A DNA stretch of 58,090 nucleotides from Gammaproteobacteria bacterium (GCA_903970465.1 CAJCIO010000187.1:1-58090); one strand, 5' to 3'. Counted from the stretch's first letter, positions 8,908 to 17,281 are shown. The notes: a model not told the origin generated them from the letters alone. Made by a program: numbers and translations.

Positions 8908-11090
8908 TGTTCGTTGCCCGACTCAATGCCTTGGCGCGCATCGCCGCACAACGCAGCGATGTGATCATCGTCGCCTTCATGCTCATGGCCATCGCCATGA
9001 TGATCATTCCGCTGCCTACCTATCTGGTGGACAGCCTGATCGGCGTGAACATCGCCCTGAGCGTGCTGATTCTGGTCGTCGCCTTCTATATCCATCATTC
9101 GGTGGAGTTCTCGGCATTGCCGCCGCTGATTCTGCTCAGCACCTTGTTCCGCCTGTCGCTGTCGATCACCACCACGCGGTTGATTCTGCTGGACGGCAAC
9201 GCCGGGCACATCGTCAAGGCGTTCGGCGACTTCGTCATCGCCGGTCAGGTGGTGGTCGGCCTGGTGGTGTTTCTGATCATCACCGTGGCGCAGTTCGTGG
9301 TCATCACCAAGGGAGCCGAGCGGGTCGCCGAGGTGGCCGCACGTTTCACCCTGGACGCCATGCCCGGCAAGCAGATGAGTATCGACAACGACCTGCGCAA
9401 CGGCGATATCGACCAGGCCGAGGCCCGTCGCCGACGCTCGCGGCTGGAACGCGAAAGCCAGATGTTCGGGGCCATGGACGGTGCCATGAAGTTCGTCAAG
9501 GGCGATGCCATCGCCGGTTTGGTGATCCTGGCGGTCAACCTGCTTGGCGGCATGTTGATCGGCATGCTCGAACGCGACATGCCCTTCGCCCAGGCGGTGC
9601 ACACCTACTCGTTGCTGACGGTCGGTGACGGCCTGATCGCGCAGATTCCGGCGCTGCTGATTTCGGTCGCCGCCGGCACCGTGGTGACCCGGGTCAACAG
9701 CGAAGGCACCGAGCACGACTTGGGCACCGAGATCGTCCGCCAGTTGGGCACCAGCCACCGTGCACTGTCGCTGACCGCCTTGATTCTGCTGGGCGTGGCC
9801 CTTCTGCCGGGCTTCCCCGCGGCGGTGTTCCTCGGTCTGGCGGCCATACTCGGCGGCTCGGCCTTCGTCCTTTGGCGCCGCGAGCGTCGCACCCGCGAGC
9901 TGGCCCTCGACCCTGTGGGGGCACCGCTTGCTGGCGAAGACGCCAGCCCAGAGACCCTCACCCCCCAAGCCGAACACTCAAGCAACGCCCCCAATCCCGC
10001 CGAGGCATTCCCACGTCCGCTGCACAGCCGTGTGCTCCTGACACTCGGTACGACCTTGGCCGCCGAAGCGCCACCGCAACCCCTGCGCCAACGCATCGAA
10101 GCGTTGTGCCACGACTTGCGCGGTGAGCTGGGCATCGAGGTGCCTGTCCCTGACCTGTGCATCGATCGCCAACAGGGCGGTGATACGTACAGCGTCGAAC
10201 TCGAAGGCGTGCCGGTCCGTGAAGGCGAGTTGCCGCCCGGGCATTTGCTGCTGCAGGACGATCCCGTGCATGCGCAATTGCTCGACCTCGACTGCCTGCC
10301 AGCACCTGCCCCCCTGGGCAAAGAGCAAGGGCAATGGCTGCCACGCGAACAACAGCCGAGTCTTGATGAGGCTGGCATCGGCTATCTGACCACCGAGGAA
10401 GTCCTGGTGGCCATGCTCGAACGCACCTTGCGCCGTTACGCGGCCGACTTCCTCGGCATTCAGGAGACCCGGGTGTTGCTCGAACGGGTCGAAGCCGAGT
10501 ACCCGGAGCTGGTCAAGGAGGCGTTGCGTACCGTGCCCTTGCAGCGTGTCGCCGAGGCCTGGCGGCAGTTGGTCGCCGAAGGCGTTTCGCTACGCAATCA
10601 ACGCGCATTGCTGGAGGCGATGGTCGAGTGGGGCAGCCGCGAAGCCGATCCTGGGCGCTTGGCCGAACACTTGCGCGCGGCCCTGGCGCGGCAGATCAGT
10701 CATCAACATGCCGATCGCCAGCGGGTGATCAGCGCCTTCGTGCTGGCGCCTGCCCTGGAAGAACAACTGCGCAATGCCGTGCGCCGCCAGGACAAAGGCC
10801 GCGAAGCAATATTGCCCGATGACCTGGGCCGCGCCTTGCTGACCCAACTGCGCAGCCTCTGCGGCCAGCGCCAGGATGACGATCGCAGCGTGCTGCTCAG
10901 CCATCCCGAGTTGCGCCGCGCACTGCGGCGCCTGACCGTGCGTGGCGAGTTGGAACTGGCCGTGCTGTCGTTCCGCGAACTGGCCGGCGAGTACAACCTG
11001 CAAGCGGTCGGCACCTTGCACCTTATCGACACACCTTCACGCCGCGCCGGCAACAGCGGCGCGGTCACCAGCCTGGCGAGTGCCTCATGA
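8904..11090 (+). CDS. sctV: T3SS export-gate protein SctV (HrcV/LcrD/FlhA family)
   Basis: A 728-residue protein of the FlhA/LcrD family. The N-terminal half has about eight membrane helices with family text such as IHHSVEFSALPPLILLSTLFRL and DAMPGKQMSIDNDLR. The C-terminal half is the cytoplasmic nonameric gate domain that receives substrates and chaperones. The ATG at 8904 overlaps the preceding TGA and has AAGGTGG upstream, so I chose it over an in-frame ATG 39 bp earlier. The linker near residues 335-350 (DPVGAPLAGEDA) is encoded by a degenerate REP palindrome. Confidence 0.96.
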   Translation: MMFVARLNALARIAAQRSDVIIVAFMLMAIAMMIIPLPTYLVDSLIGVNIALSVLILVVAFYIHHSVEFSALPPLILLSTLFRLSLSITTTRLILLDGNAGHIVKAFGDFVIAGQVVVGLVVFLIITVAQFVVITKGAERVAEVAARFTLDAMPGKQMSIDNDLRNGDIDQAEARRRRSRLERESQMFGAMDGAMKFVKGDAIAGLVILAVNLLGGMLIGMLERDMPFAQAVHTYSLLTVGDGLIAQIPALLISVAAGTVVTRVNSEGTEHDLGTEIVRQLGTSHRALSLTALILLGVALLPGFPAAVFLGLAAILGGSAFVLWRRERRTRELALDPVGAPLAGEDASPETLTPQAEHSSNAPNPAEAFPRPLHSRVLLTLGTTLAAEAPPQPLRQRIEALCHDLRGELGIEVPVPDLCIDRQQGGDTYSVELEGVPVREGELPPGHLLLQDDPVHAQLLDLDCLPAPAPLGKEQGQWLPREQQPSLDEAGIGYLTTEEVLVAMLERTLRRYAADFLGIQETRVLLERVEAEYPELVKEALRTVPLQRVAEAWRQLVAEGVSLRNQRALLEAMVEWGSREADPGRLAEHLRAALARQISHQHADRQRVISAFVLAPALEEQLRNAVRRQDKGREAILPDDLGRALLTQLRSLCGQRQDDDRSVLLSHPELRRALRRLTVRGELELAVLSFRELAGEYNLQAVGTLHLIDTPSRRAGNSGAVTSLASAS
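9911..9945 (+). repeat. Degenerate REP palindrome inside sctV
   Basis: The stretch TGTGGGGGCACCGCTTGCTG followed by GCGAAGACGCC matches the usual REP with a few changes. It lies in frame in the linker between the membrane and cytoplasmic parts of SctV. Confidence 0.55.
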
Positions 11091-12394
11091 TCCCACTGCG
11101 TATCCCGATGTTCTGTCTGTGGCTATTGGCGTTAACGGCCAGCGCTGAAGCCTTGGGCGACAACATTGCCAAAGGCGCCCGCGGCACCCTCGACCTGTCC
11201 ACGGGCGAGGGGCGCATTCTGCATTTCGCCGCGCCAGTGGAATCGGTGCTGGTGGCGGACCCGAACATCGCTGATCTGCAAGTGGTGTCGCCTGGAGTGA
11301 TCTATATCTTCGGCAAGAACGCCGGGCAGACCAGCCTGATTGCTCTGGGCGACAACGGTGAGCAGACCGCCGCTCTGACCCTGGCGGTAGGCGCTGGCGC
11401 CCAGGCCGTGAGCCGGCCGCTGCAGAACCTGCACCCCGGCAGCCAGACCCAGGTGAGTGCCGCCGGTAATCGCCTGGTGGCTCGGGGCAAGGTCAAGGAC
11501 GTCGGCGAGGCCACAGACTTGAACGCCTTGCTGAGCACCGAAGGGCAGGGCTTGCAGAGCGCGATCAACAGCGCCGAATACGCGGGCTCCGCCCAGGTCA
11601 ATATCCGCGTGCGCTTCGCTGAAGTCTCGCGCAGCGAGCTGCTGCGCTACGGCGTCAACTGGAACGCGATGTTCAACAACGGCACTTTTTCATTCGGCCT
11701 GTTGACGGGCGGCGCGCTGGCGGCCGATGCCGCCAGTGGTGCTTCCAATGTGATCAGCGCCGGTCTGGCCTCGGGCAATGTCAACATCGATGCGATGCTC
11801 GAAGCCTTGCAGAGCAATGGCGTGCTGGAGGTGCTGGCCGAGCCCAACATCACGGCGATGACCGGGCAGACGGCGAGCTTTCTGGCCGGTGGCGAAGTTC
11901 CGGTGCCGGTGCCGGTCAACCGCGATCTGGTGGGGGTCGAGTACAAACCCTATGGCGTGTCGCTGTTGTTCAGCCCGACACTGCTGCCCAACGGCCGCAT
12001 CGCCTTGCAGGTGCGCCCCGAGGTGAGCAGCGTGGTGACCACCAACGCCGCCACGGTCAATGGTTATCTGGTGCCGTCGTTCCGCGTGCGCCGTGCCGAC
12101 ACCCGGGTCGAGGTGGGCAGCGGCCAGACCTTTGCCATCGCCGGACTGTTCCAGCGTGACAGCTCCCAGGACATCGACAAGGTGCCAATGCTCGGCGACA
12201 TGCCGATCCTCGGCAATCTGTTTCGCTCCAAACGCTTTCAGCGCAACGAAACCGAACTGGTGATCCTGATTACCCCGTATCTGGTCGAGCCGGTGCGCGG
12301 TCGCACGTTGGCCACGCCGCTGGATGCGCAGCCGACCACCACTGCCGCGGCCGGTCCGCGCAGCGGTGGGGCATTCGGGTTCTATCTCAATTGA
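11087..12394 (+). CDS. Secretin of Tad-pilus CpaC/RcpA type serving as T3SS SctC2 (RhcC2-like)
   Basis: A 435-residue exported protein with signal peptide at about 1-23 (FCLWLLALTASAEA). Residues 35-90 read like the CpaC N-terminal pilus-assembly domain (VLVADPNIADLQVVSP, IYIFGKNAGQTSLIALG). The secretin core follows, ending with GLFQRDSSQDIDKVPMLGDM and TELVILITPYLV. This is the RcpA/CpaC family text of Tad pili, and it lacks the long N0-N1-N3 periplasmic part of YscC/InvG. The separate SctC1 gene at 13763 supplies an N0/N1-like piece, as in the split rhcC1/rhcC2 of rhizobia. It overlaps sctV by four bases. Confidence 0.85.
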   Translation: MIPLRIPMFCLWLLALTASAEALGDNIAKGARGTLDLSTGEGRILHFAAPVESVLVADPNIADLQVVSPGVIYIFGKNAGQTSLIALGDNGEQTAALTLAVGAGAQAVSRPLQNLHPGSQTQVSAAGNRLVARGKVKDVGEATDLNALLSTEGQGLQSAINSAEYAGSAQVNIRVRFAEVSRSELLRYGVNWNAMFNNGTFSFGLLTGGALAADAASGASNVISAGLASGNVNIDAMLEALQSNGVLEVLAEPNITAMTGQTASFLAGGEVPVPVPVNRDLVGVEYKPYGVSLLFSPTLLPNGRIALQVRPEVSSVVTTNAATVNGYLVPSFRVRRADTRVEVGSGQTFAIAGLFQRDSSQDIDKVPMLGDMPILGNLFRSKRFQRNETELVILITPYLVEPVRGRTLATPLDAQPTTTAAAGPRSGGAFGFYLN

Positions 12395-12405
12395 GGGGCC
12401 GTCCT

Positions 12406-12852
12406 ATGCACACACTCCCCTGTGGGAGCGGGCGCTGCCCGCGCACTACGCAGCGCGCCTCTGCGGTCATGTTGCTGCTGTTGGCCCTGACCGGCTGCCA
12501 GACCCATCTGCCGCCGGCCTCGTATTCACCGGATTTCACGGCCTTCACCGGTGCCGACGGCCGGACCCGGATGCTGCCACGCGAATGCCTCAAGCCACCG
12601 GCCGAAGACAGCATCGGCCTGGGCGAAGACTTCAAGCCATTACTGGCACCCGGCTGCGCCAACAACCTGCTGCTGATGCAGATGGTCGAGCAGCCCGGCG
12701 ACCTGAGTCAAGGCCGGGCCACCGGGCCGACCATGGCCGCGCCGGTGGGCCGCGCTGCGCAGATTTACATCGACGGCTATGACCGCGAAGAGCTGCGCCG
12801 CCGCCAGGCCGAGCAGCAGGCCGCTGCCGGCACTCAGGGGGGCGGCAAGTGA
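12406..12852 (+). CDS. CpaD-like outer-membrane lipoprotein in T3SS cluster
   Basis: A 148-residue lipoprotein with a lipobox LTGC after a hydrophobic stretch (VMLLLLALTGC). Near residue 84 the text GCANNLLLMQMVEQPGDL resembles the CpaD signature of Tad pili (GCA-NLAAMV-P-DL). The role is probably secretin-associated. GAGGGG lies six bases before the ATG. The first 20 codons contain a REP palindrome, so the n-region of the signal peptide (LPCGSGRCPRTT) is REP-encoded. An ATG at 12469 is an alternative start that would avoid it. Confidence 0.6.
   Translation: MHTLPCGSGRCPRTTQRASAVMLLLLALTGCQTHLPPASYSPDFTAFTGADGRTRMLPRECLKPPAEDSIGLGEDFKPLLAPGCANNLLLMQMVEQPGDLSQGRATGPTMAAPVGRAAQIYIDGYDREELRRRQAEQQAAAGTQGGGK
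12414..12448 (+). repeat. REP palindrome at the 5' end of the CpaD-like gene
   Basis: CCCTGTGGGAGCGGGCGCTG followed by CCCGCGCA is a near-canonical REP. It overlaps the start of the lipoprotein coding region. Confidence 0.75.
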
Positions 12853-12857
12853 ATCGC

Positions 12858-13670
12858 TCAGTGAGCGCTGTCGACCAGCCCCAGTTCACGGGCTTGCTGG
12901 ATCGGGTCCTTGATGGCCTTGATGCGTCGCGCCTCGACCAGCAGGGTCTGGCGTTCGCTGGCGGAGATGTCTTCCAGCGTGAGCGCCGCGGCGTCCTTGT
13001 CATGGCCGGCGAGCACGGTCACCAGCAACTGGTTGCGCTGGTGCCGGGGCAGGGCGCGGGGCGACAGGCCAACGCTGCGGATGGTGCTCAGGGCCTGTTC
13101 GTGCTGGCCGCCAAGGGCGTAGGCGAGGGCCAGGTTGCACTGGGTATCGAGGTCGTTGGGTGCCAGCTTCAGGCTGCTGCGAAACGCCGACTGCGCCGCA
13201 GCCGTCTGGCCACGCAAAATCTGTGCGACGCCCAGGCGGTTGAAGGTCAGGGCCTGGGGGGCGTCGACGGCGGCCTGGGTCAGCACGGTGACGGCGCGAT
13301 CGAGCTTGCCGCTGCGCAATTGCGCGGTACCCAGCCCCAGCAGCGCATCGCTGTTGTCGGTCTGCAGCTCCAGCGCCTGCTGGTAGGCACGTTCGGCGCC
13401 GCGGTCGTCATGGGCGGCGAGCAGCGCGTGGCCGAGCTTGAGCCAGGTATCGACATTCGCTTCGGGCTGCTCGGTGGCACGCTGGTAGAGCGAGGCGGCC
13501 GAGGCCGGATCACCGCGTTGTTCGAGGTCGCCGGCAAGGCCGATCAGGCGCTGGTAGCTGTTTTCGGGCGTGGCCTGTGGCGCGGAGGTGTGGCTGCAGG
13601 CGCTGAGCAGCAGGACGCCGGACAACAGCGAGCCCAGCAACAACAGGGGAGGCGCGTAGCGGTGGGTCAT
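12858..13670 (-). CDS. TadD-like TPR lipoprotein
   Basis: A 270-residue lipoprotein with lipobox LSAC after LLGSLLSGVLLLSAC. Five to six TPR units follow (for example AASLYQRATEQPEANVDTWLKLGHALL and AERAYQQALELQTDNSDALLGLGTAQL). Tad pilus loci carry such TPR lipoproteins (TadD) that help secretin assembly. Next to a CpaC-type secretin and a CpaD-like lipoprotein, a pilotin role is the simplest reading. It is the only leftward gene inside the rightward T3SS block, ending 6 bp from the CpaD-like stop. The start is uncertain; ATG 13703 is possible. Confidence 0.65.
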   Translation of the reverse strand: MTHRYAPPLLLLGSLLSGVLLLSACSHTSAPQATPENSYQRLIGLAGDLEQRGDPASAASLYQRATEQPEANVDTWLKLGHALLAAHDDRGAERAYQQALELQTDNSDALLGLGTAQLRSGKLDRAVTVLTQAAVDAPQALTFNRLGVAQILRGQTAAAQSAFRSSLKLAPNDLDTQCNLALAYALGGQHEQALSTIRSVGLSPRALPRHQRNQLLVTVLAGHDKDAAALTLEDISASERQTLLVEARRIKAIKDPIQQARELGLVDSAH

Positions 13671-13762
13671 GAACAGCACTCTTGGATGCAACGGAGCGGC
13701 CATTTTATCGGCTTGACGGGCAATAGCGACCCCTATGTTGAGGAATGTCAGGGAGTTGCTCG

Positions 13763-14374
13763 ATGAAACTGCCCTTGACCCGCGCCTGCCTGATTCTGTT
13801 GCTTGGCCTGAGCCACCTGGCGCACGCCGAACCTCCTGTGGGAGCGGGCTCTGCTCGCGAACTCTCTGCCAGTCAACCGCAATGGTTCGACGAACCCTAC
13901 GCCTACGTGCTGGTGGAGCAGGACATCCGCGACGCCCTCCAGGAACTGGGCCACAACCTCGGCTTCGCCCTGGTGTTCTCCGACAAGGTCCGCGGCAAGG
14001 CACGCAGCACTGTCCACGCCAAAACCGCTGGCGACTTCCTCACTCAGCTGTGCGACAGCAACGGCCTGACCTGGTACTTCGACGGCAGCGTGCTGTACCT
14101 CAACAGCGATGACGAGATCGCCACGCGGCTCTTTCAGGCCAGCCCGGCGCGGCTGCAGGCCTTGCGCGTCTACTTGAGCGAGCTCGACGTCAGCGGCCCG
14201 CGTCTCGAGCAGCGCGATGGCCCCGAGCGCGACGAACTGCTGGTCAGCGGCCCGCCGCCGTACCTGGCGCTGTTCCAGCAGCACGTCGATAACAGCGTGC
14301 CACCCCCCGCGCCAACCGCTCCCCGAGAACGCGGCGTGCGGGTATTTCGTGGCAGCGCGGTGAGCCAGCAATGA
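13763..14374 (+). CDS. Split T3SS secretin N-terminal component SctC1 (RhcC1/NolW-like)
   Basis: A 203-residue exported protein with signal peptide MKLPLTRACLILLLGLSHLAHA. Residues about 35-110 form an N0-like secretin domain (PYAYVLVEQDIRDALQELGHNLGF, then FDGSVLYLNSDDEIATRLF), followed by an N1-like part. There is no secretin pore domain, matching rhizobial rhcC1 (nolW), where the secretin is split in two genes. AGGGAG eight bases before ATG 13763 fixes the start. A REP palindrome encodes PPVGAGSARELS immediately after the predicted signal cleavage site. Confidence 0.8.
   Translation: MKLPLTRACLILLLGLSHLAHAEPPVGAGSARELSASQPQWFDEPYAYVLVEQDIRDALQELGHNLGFALVFSDKVRGKARSTVHAKTAGDFLTQLCDSNGLTWYFDGSVLYLNSDDEIATRLFQASPARLQALRVYLSELDVSGPRLEQRDGPERDELLVSGPPPYLALFQQHVDNSVPPPAPTAPRERGVRVFRGSAVSQQ
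13830..13862 (+). repeat. REP palindrome inside sctC1
   Basis: CCTGTGGGAGCGGGCTCTGC followed by TCGCGAA is a near-canonical REP. It sits in frame just after the signal-peptide codons of sctC1. Confidence 0.8.
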
Positions 14375-14389
14375 ACCTCTTCAGTCCCC

Positions 14390-14407
14390 CTCTGCCGTGC
14401 GGCAGAG
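14390..14407 (+). terminator. Hairpin between sctC1 and the small acidic gene
   Basis: CTCTGCC-GTGC-GGCAGAG is a perfect 7-bp stem. It is followed by a short A-run on this strand, not a T-run, so it is not a clear intrinsic terminator. It may stabilise or process the downstream message. Confidence 0.35.
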
Positions 14408-14432
14408 ACCACGCAAAAAAGGAGCACTACCC

Positions 14433-14651
14433 ATGGCCGTGAATTCCGTCGATACCAACACCGATGTCAGCACCAGCAGCGAGACCCAGTTCAACGCCGC
14501 AGTCGACAACGCCCAGAGCAGCGACATGACCGATGAAGAGTTCACCAACGAGCTGATTTCCCAGGCGGTGATCGTCGGCGGCCAGTTCATCATCATGCCG
14601 CGGGCTCAGGAAATGCTGAACGACGCCCAGTCGGACGACGACGAAGAATAA
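14433..14651 (+). CDS. Small acidic T3SS protein, needle/pilin candidate
   Basis: A 72-residue protein with no signal peptide. It has an S/T/D/N-rich N-terminus, one hydrophobic patch (LISQAVIVGGQFIIMP) and a very acidic C-terminus (DDDEE). AAGGAG eight bases before the ATG is a strong ribosome site. Position, just before sctI and sctJ, is where sctF often lies (as in prgI-prgJ-prgK). Size fits an SctF subunit, but the acidic tail is unusual for the polymerising end. A secreted helper or chaperone is also possible. Confidence 0.4.
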   Translation: MAVNSVDTNTDVSTSSETQFNAAVDNAQSSDMTDEEFTNELISQAVIVGGQFIIMPRAQEMLNDAQSDDDEE

Positions 14652-14666
14652 CCCGAGGTCCACACC

Positions 14667-15122
14667 ATGACAGTCAGCCTTGCTGCTGCACCCGCGGCCG
14701 CTGCCGTGCCACCGGCGGCGTCGACCGGCGTCCCTGGGGCGTCGCAGAACCTCTTCGAGCACATGGCCGAAACCGCCAAGGGCGCGCCGCAAGGGGCGAG
14801 TCCGACGCAGCTGGGCGACAGCCTGATGGAGCGCCTCAACGGCTTTATCGATCGGCAACGCAACTTCTCGCAGCAGGCCGATTCGCTGACGCGCAGCAGT
14901 GCGCCCAGCGTCAGCCCGGCAACCACTGCGGGTGCTGCAAGCCCGCCCGCGCCGGTCACCGTCGCTCAGGGCCAACCCACCGCGCGGGTCGGCGATGGCC
15001 AGATCGACCAGATCGTCCATTCGCTGGGGCGCATGTTCGACTACTCCATCGAAACCCAGATGGTGGTGCGTGGCGCCACGCAGATTTCCGGCTCCGCCAA
15101 CACCTTGATCAAGGGGCAATGA
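14667..15122 (+). CDS. sctI: T3SS inner-rod protein SctI (NopB/YscI-like)
   Basis: A 151-residue protein. The N-terminal two thirds is low-complexity Ala/Pro/Ser. The C-terminal end (IVHSLGRMFDYSIETQMVVRGATQISGSANTLIKGQ, read in parts) carries the SctI family signature MFxxSIxTQxVVRG-TQISGS-NTLLKGQ. SctI links the export gate to the needle base and is itself exported early. In rhizobia nolB/nopB sits in the same place, between rhcC1 and rhcJ. sctJ follows at once. Confidence 0.85.
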   Translation: MTVSLAAAPAAAAVPPAASTGVPGASQNLFEHMAETAKGAPQGASPTQLGDSLMERLNGFIDRQRNFSQQADSLTRSSAPSVSPATTAGAASPPAPVTVAQGQPTARVGDGQIDQIVHSLGRMFDYSIETQMVVRGATQISGSANTLIKGQ

Positions 15123-15124
15123 CC

Positions 15125-15898
15125 ATGACCCGCCGCGCCTTGCGCCTGACCCTGATGGTGGTGTTGACCAGCCTGCTGCAGGCGTGTGACATCGACCTCT
15201 ACACCAACCTCGGCGAGCGTGATGCCAACGCCATGCTCGCCGTGTTGCTGCGCGACGGCATTCCGGCGCAGCGCAAGGTTCAGGACAACGGTCAGCTCAA
15301 GCTGGTGGTGGACGAAAAGCGCTTCGCCCAGGCCATGGCCGTGCTCGATGATGCCGGCCTGCCGGCGCAGAGTTTTTCCAACATGGGTGAAGTGTTCAAG
15401 GGCAATGGCCTGGTTTCCTCGCCGGTCCAGGAGCGTGCGCAGATGGTCTTTGCCTTGAGCGAAGAACTGTCCCACAGCGTGTCCGAGGTGGACGGCATAC
15501 TGTCGGCGCGGGTGCATGTAGTGCTGCCGGACAACGACTTGCTCAAGCGGGTGATCTCGCCATCTTCCGCCTCGGTGCTGGTGCGCTACGACCCGCGGAC
15601 CGATATCGATGTGCTGGTGCCGCAGATCAAGACACTGATCGCCAACGGTATTTCCGGGCTCGATTACGACCGCGTGTCGGTCACCGCGATCAAAGCACGG
15701 ATGCCGGCCAGCGGCGGCGCGCAACCGGCCATGGCGAGTTTCCTGGGCTTGTGGATGCTGGAACAGGATGTCAGTCGGGCGCGCTGGCTGTTCGGCGTGC
15801 TGCTGGTGCTGGTACTGGGCCTAGGCGGCTTCGTCGGCTGGCAGGCCTGGTCACGGCGCCGAGCCCAGTCGCTGTATGTGCTCGAGCAGACGCCATGA
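15125..15898 (+). CDS. sctJ: T3SS inner-membrane ring lipoprotein SctJ
   Basis: A 257-residue lipoprotein of the YscJ/FliF family. Lipobox LQAC ends the signal peptide (LMVVLTSLLQAC). DLYTNLGERDANAMLAVLL follows, the classic SctJ opening. Two periplasmic ring domains follow, then a C-terminal membrane anchor (ARWLFGVLLVLVLGLGGFVGW). AAGGGG eight bases upstream favours ATG 15125 over ATG 15119. It overlaps sctK by four bases. Confidence 0.95.
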   Translation: MTRRALRLTLMVVLTSLLQACDIDLYTNLGERDANAMLAVLLRDGIPAQRKVQDNGQLKLVVDEKRFAQAMAVLDDAGLPAQSFSNMGEVFKGNGLVSSPVQERAQMVFALSEELSHSVSEVDGILSARVHVVLPDNDLLKRVISPSSASVLVRYDPRTDIDVLVPQIKTLIANGISGLDYDRVSVTAIKARMPASGGAQPAMASFLGLWMLEQDVSRARWLFGVLLVLVLGLGGFVGWQAWSRRRAQSLYVLEQTP

Positions 15899-16677
15899 GT
15901 AACCTGTTGGCCTGGCGGGCCTTGACCGCGCAGCCACTGCGTTTCGTCGATCGCCAATCACTGCGTGGCTGTTTCGCTCAGGTGCTGTCGGATCGGGCCA
16001 TTGGCGAGATGACCGAGTCGGCGCGTTTCAGCGCTCGGTTGCTGGAGCTACTGATGGCGCACTTCCAGCTTGCGCCCTTGGCGAGCCTGACGCCCGTCAG
16101 TGAAGACGATCTGCCGGTATTGCTGTTGTCACCAACGGCCTTCAGCCGTTTGCCGCGCTTGTGTGGGGCGGTCTGGCATGCCGCCGCGCTGAGCCGTGAG
16201 GTACGCGGGGCGGTGGTCAGCGAGTGGCGTGAGCAACTGGGTCCCGAGGTATTCAATCTGGCGCTGCAACACCGTGAATGGGCCGGCGCGGCGAATCTGT
16301 TGCACAGCCCGTCGGCGTTGCTGGTGGCCATCGATCGCGACGGCCAGGCCTGCGTGGCCGATTGGTTTGCCGCGCAGCCTGCGCCGTTGCAGGCGTGGTT
16401 GCAGCTGCGCCTGCCACAGTCGGCGCTGGGCTCGCAAACTTCGCGGGCAGAGCCTGCTCCCACAGTGTTGCCCAACGCTGTGGGAGATTCTGTGGCTGTG
16501 GGCAAGGCGCACCTGAGCCATACACCCGTCGGAGCAAGGCTTGCTCGCGAAGGGGCCGGCAAGGCGCGCAACGAAGCCCCGGACCCTCAACGTATCGAGC
16601 TGGTCCGGCGCTTGGCGGTCGTGCTCCAGGCCTCTGTCGATCAACCCTCACCGGAGCCTGCCGATGTCCCAGCCTGA
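15895..16677 (+). CDS. sctK: T3SS sorting-platform protein SctK (NolU/YscK-like)
   Basis: A 260-residue cytoplasmic protein in the sctK slot between sctJ and sctL, as nolU in rhizobia. It has the leucine-rich helical text of the family (ALSREVRGAVVSEWREQLGPEVFNLAL in part) and no membrane segment. SctK connects the SctQ pods to SctD. Residues about 180-225 (for example SRAEPAPTVLPNAVGDSVAV and VGARLAREGAGK) are encoded by two inverted REP palindromes and are foreign to the family. Confidence 0.8.
   Translation: MSNLLAWRALTAQPLRFVDRQSLRGCFAQVLSDRAIGEMTESARFSARLLELLMAHFQLAPLASLTPVSEDDLPVLLLSPTAFSRLPRLCGAVWHAAALSREVRGAVVSEWREQLGPEVFNLALQHREWAGAANLLHSPSALLVAIDRDGQACVADWFAAQPAPLQAWLQLRLPQSALGSQTSRAEPAPTVLPNAVGDSVAVGKAHLSHTPVGARLAREGAGKARNEAPDPQRIELVRRLAVVLQASVDQPSPEPADVPA
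16432..16562. repeat. Pair of inverted REP palindromes inside sctK
   Basis: CGCGGGCAGAGCCTGCTCCC near the left end and GTCGGAGCAAGGCTTGCTCG near the right end are two REP copies in opposite orientation (a BIME). The reading frame of sctK runs through both. Confidence 0.75.
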
Positions 16678-17281
16678 TGACCTTACCAACCGCCTGCCGC
16701 CACAACCCGGCGCGCGTATCCTGCGGGCCGCCCAGGCTGCACAGTGGATCGATGGCTACGCCTTCGTACAAGCCGCCGAGCAGCACGCCCGACGCTTGCG
16801 CGACGACAGCGAAGCCACCCTGCGCGAGGCGCGCAGCGAGGCCTTCGAGCAGGCCCGTCGGGAGGGGGACGAGCAGGTCGCCGCCTTGCTTGCACACACC
16901 GCCGCCCGTGCGGATGCCTGGCTGCTGTCCCTGGAGCCGGGGATTGCGGAAATGGCCGTGGCCATCGCCCGGCAAATCATCGGCGAGTTGCCCAGCGACG
17001 AGCGCGTGCTGCGCTGCGCCCGCCAGGCGTTGTCGGCGTTTCGCCAGGACCAGGCCTTGACCTTGCAGGTGCCTCGCGCCGAAGTAGACGCGCTGCGCCG
17101 CCGACTGGACCAGGATGGGCTCGATCATATTGGTGTGGCCGCCGACGACCAGTTGGCGCCTGGCGACGCCTGCCTGTGCAGCCCGGTCGGTCGCGTCGAA
17201 CTGGGCGTGGAGACGCAGTTGCAGCATATTCGCGCAGCCTTGCTCGGGCAGGACGGGCAGGGCGGAGATGTACGCCCATGA
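16664..17281 (+). CDS. sctL: T3SS ATPase regulator SctL (NolV/YscL-like)
   Basis: A 205-residue cytoplasmic protein of the YscL/FliH family. The N-terminal half is a charged coiled-coil with Ala/Glu/Arg repeats (EATLREARSEAFEQARREGDE). The C-terminal half binds the ATPase (EMAVAIARQIIGELP, then GDACLCSPVGRVELGVETQL). It joins SctN to the SctQ platform. The start overlaps sctK by 14 bp, and its stop overlaps sctN (ATGA). Confidence 0.88.
   Translation: MSQPDDLTNRLPPQPGARILRAAQAAQWIDGYAFVQAAEQHARRLRDDSEATLREARSEAFEQARREGDEQVAALLAHTAARADAWLLSLEPGIAEMAVAIARQIIGELPSDERVLRCARQALSAFRQDQALTLQVPRAEVDALRRRLDQDGLDHIGVAADDQLAPGDACLCSPVGRVELGVETQLQHIRAALLGQDGQGGDVRP

Noticed and set aside
13763..14374. 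sctC1 as a frameshifted remnant of a full-length secretin
   Set aside because: It has its own signal peptide and ribosome site, and split secretins are normal in rhizobial-type T3SS.
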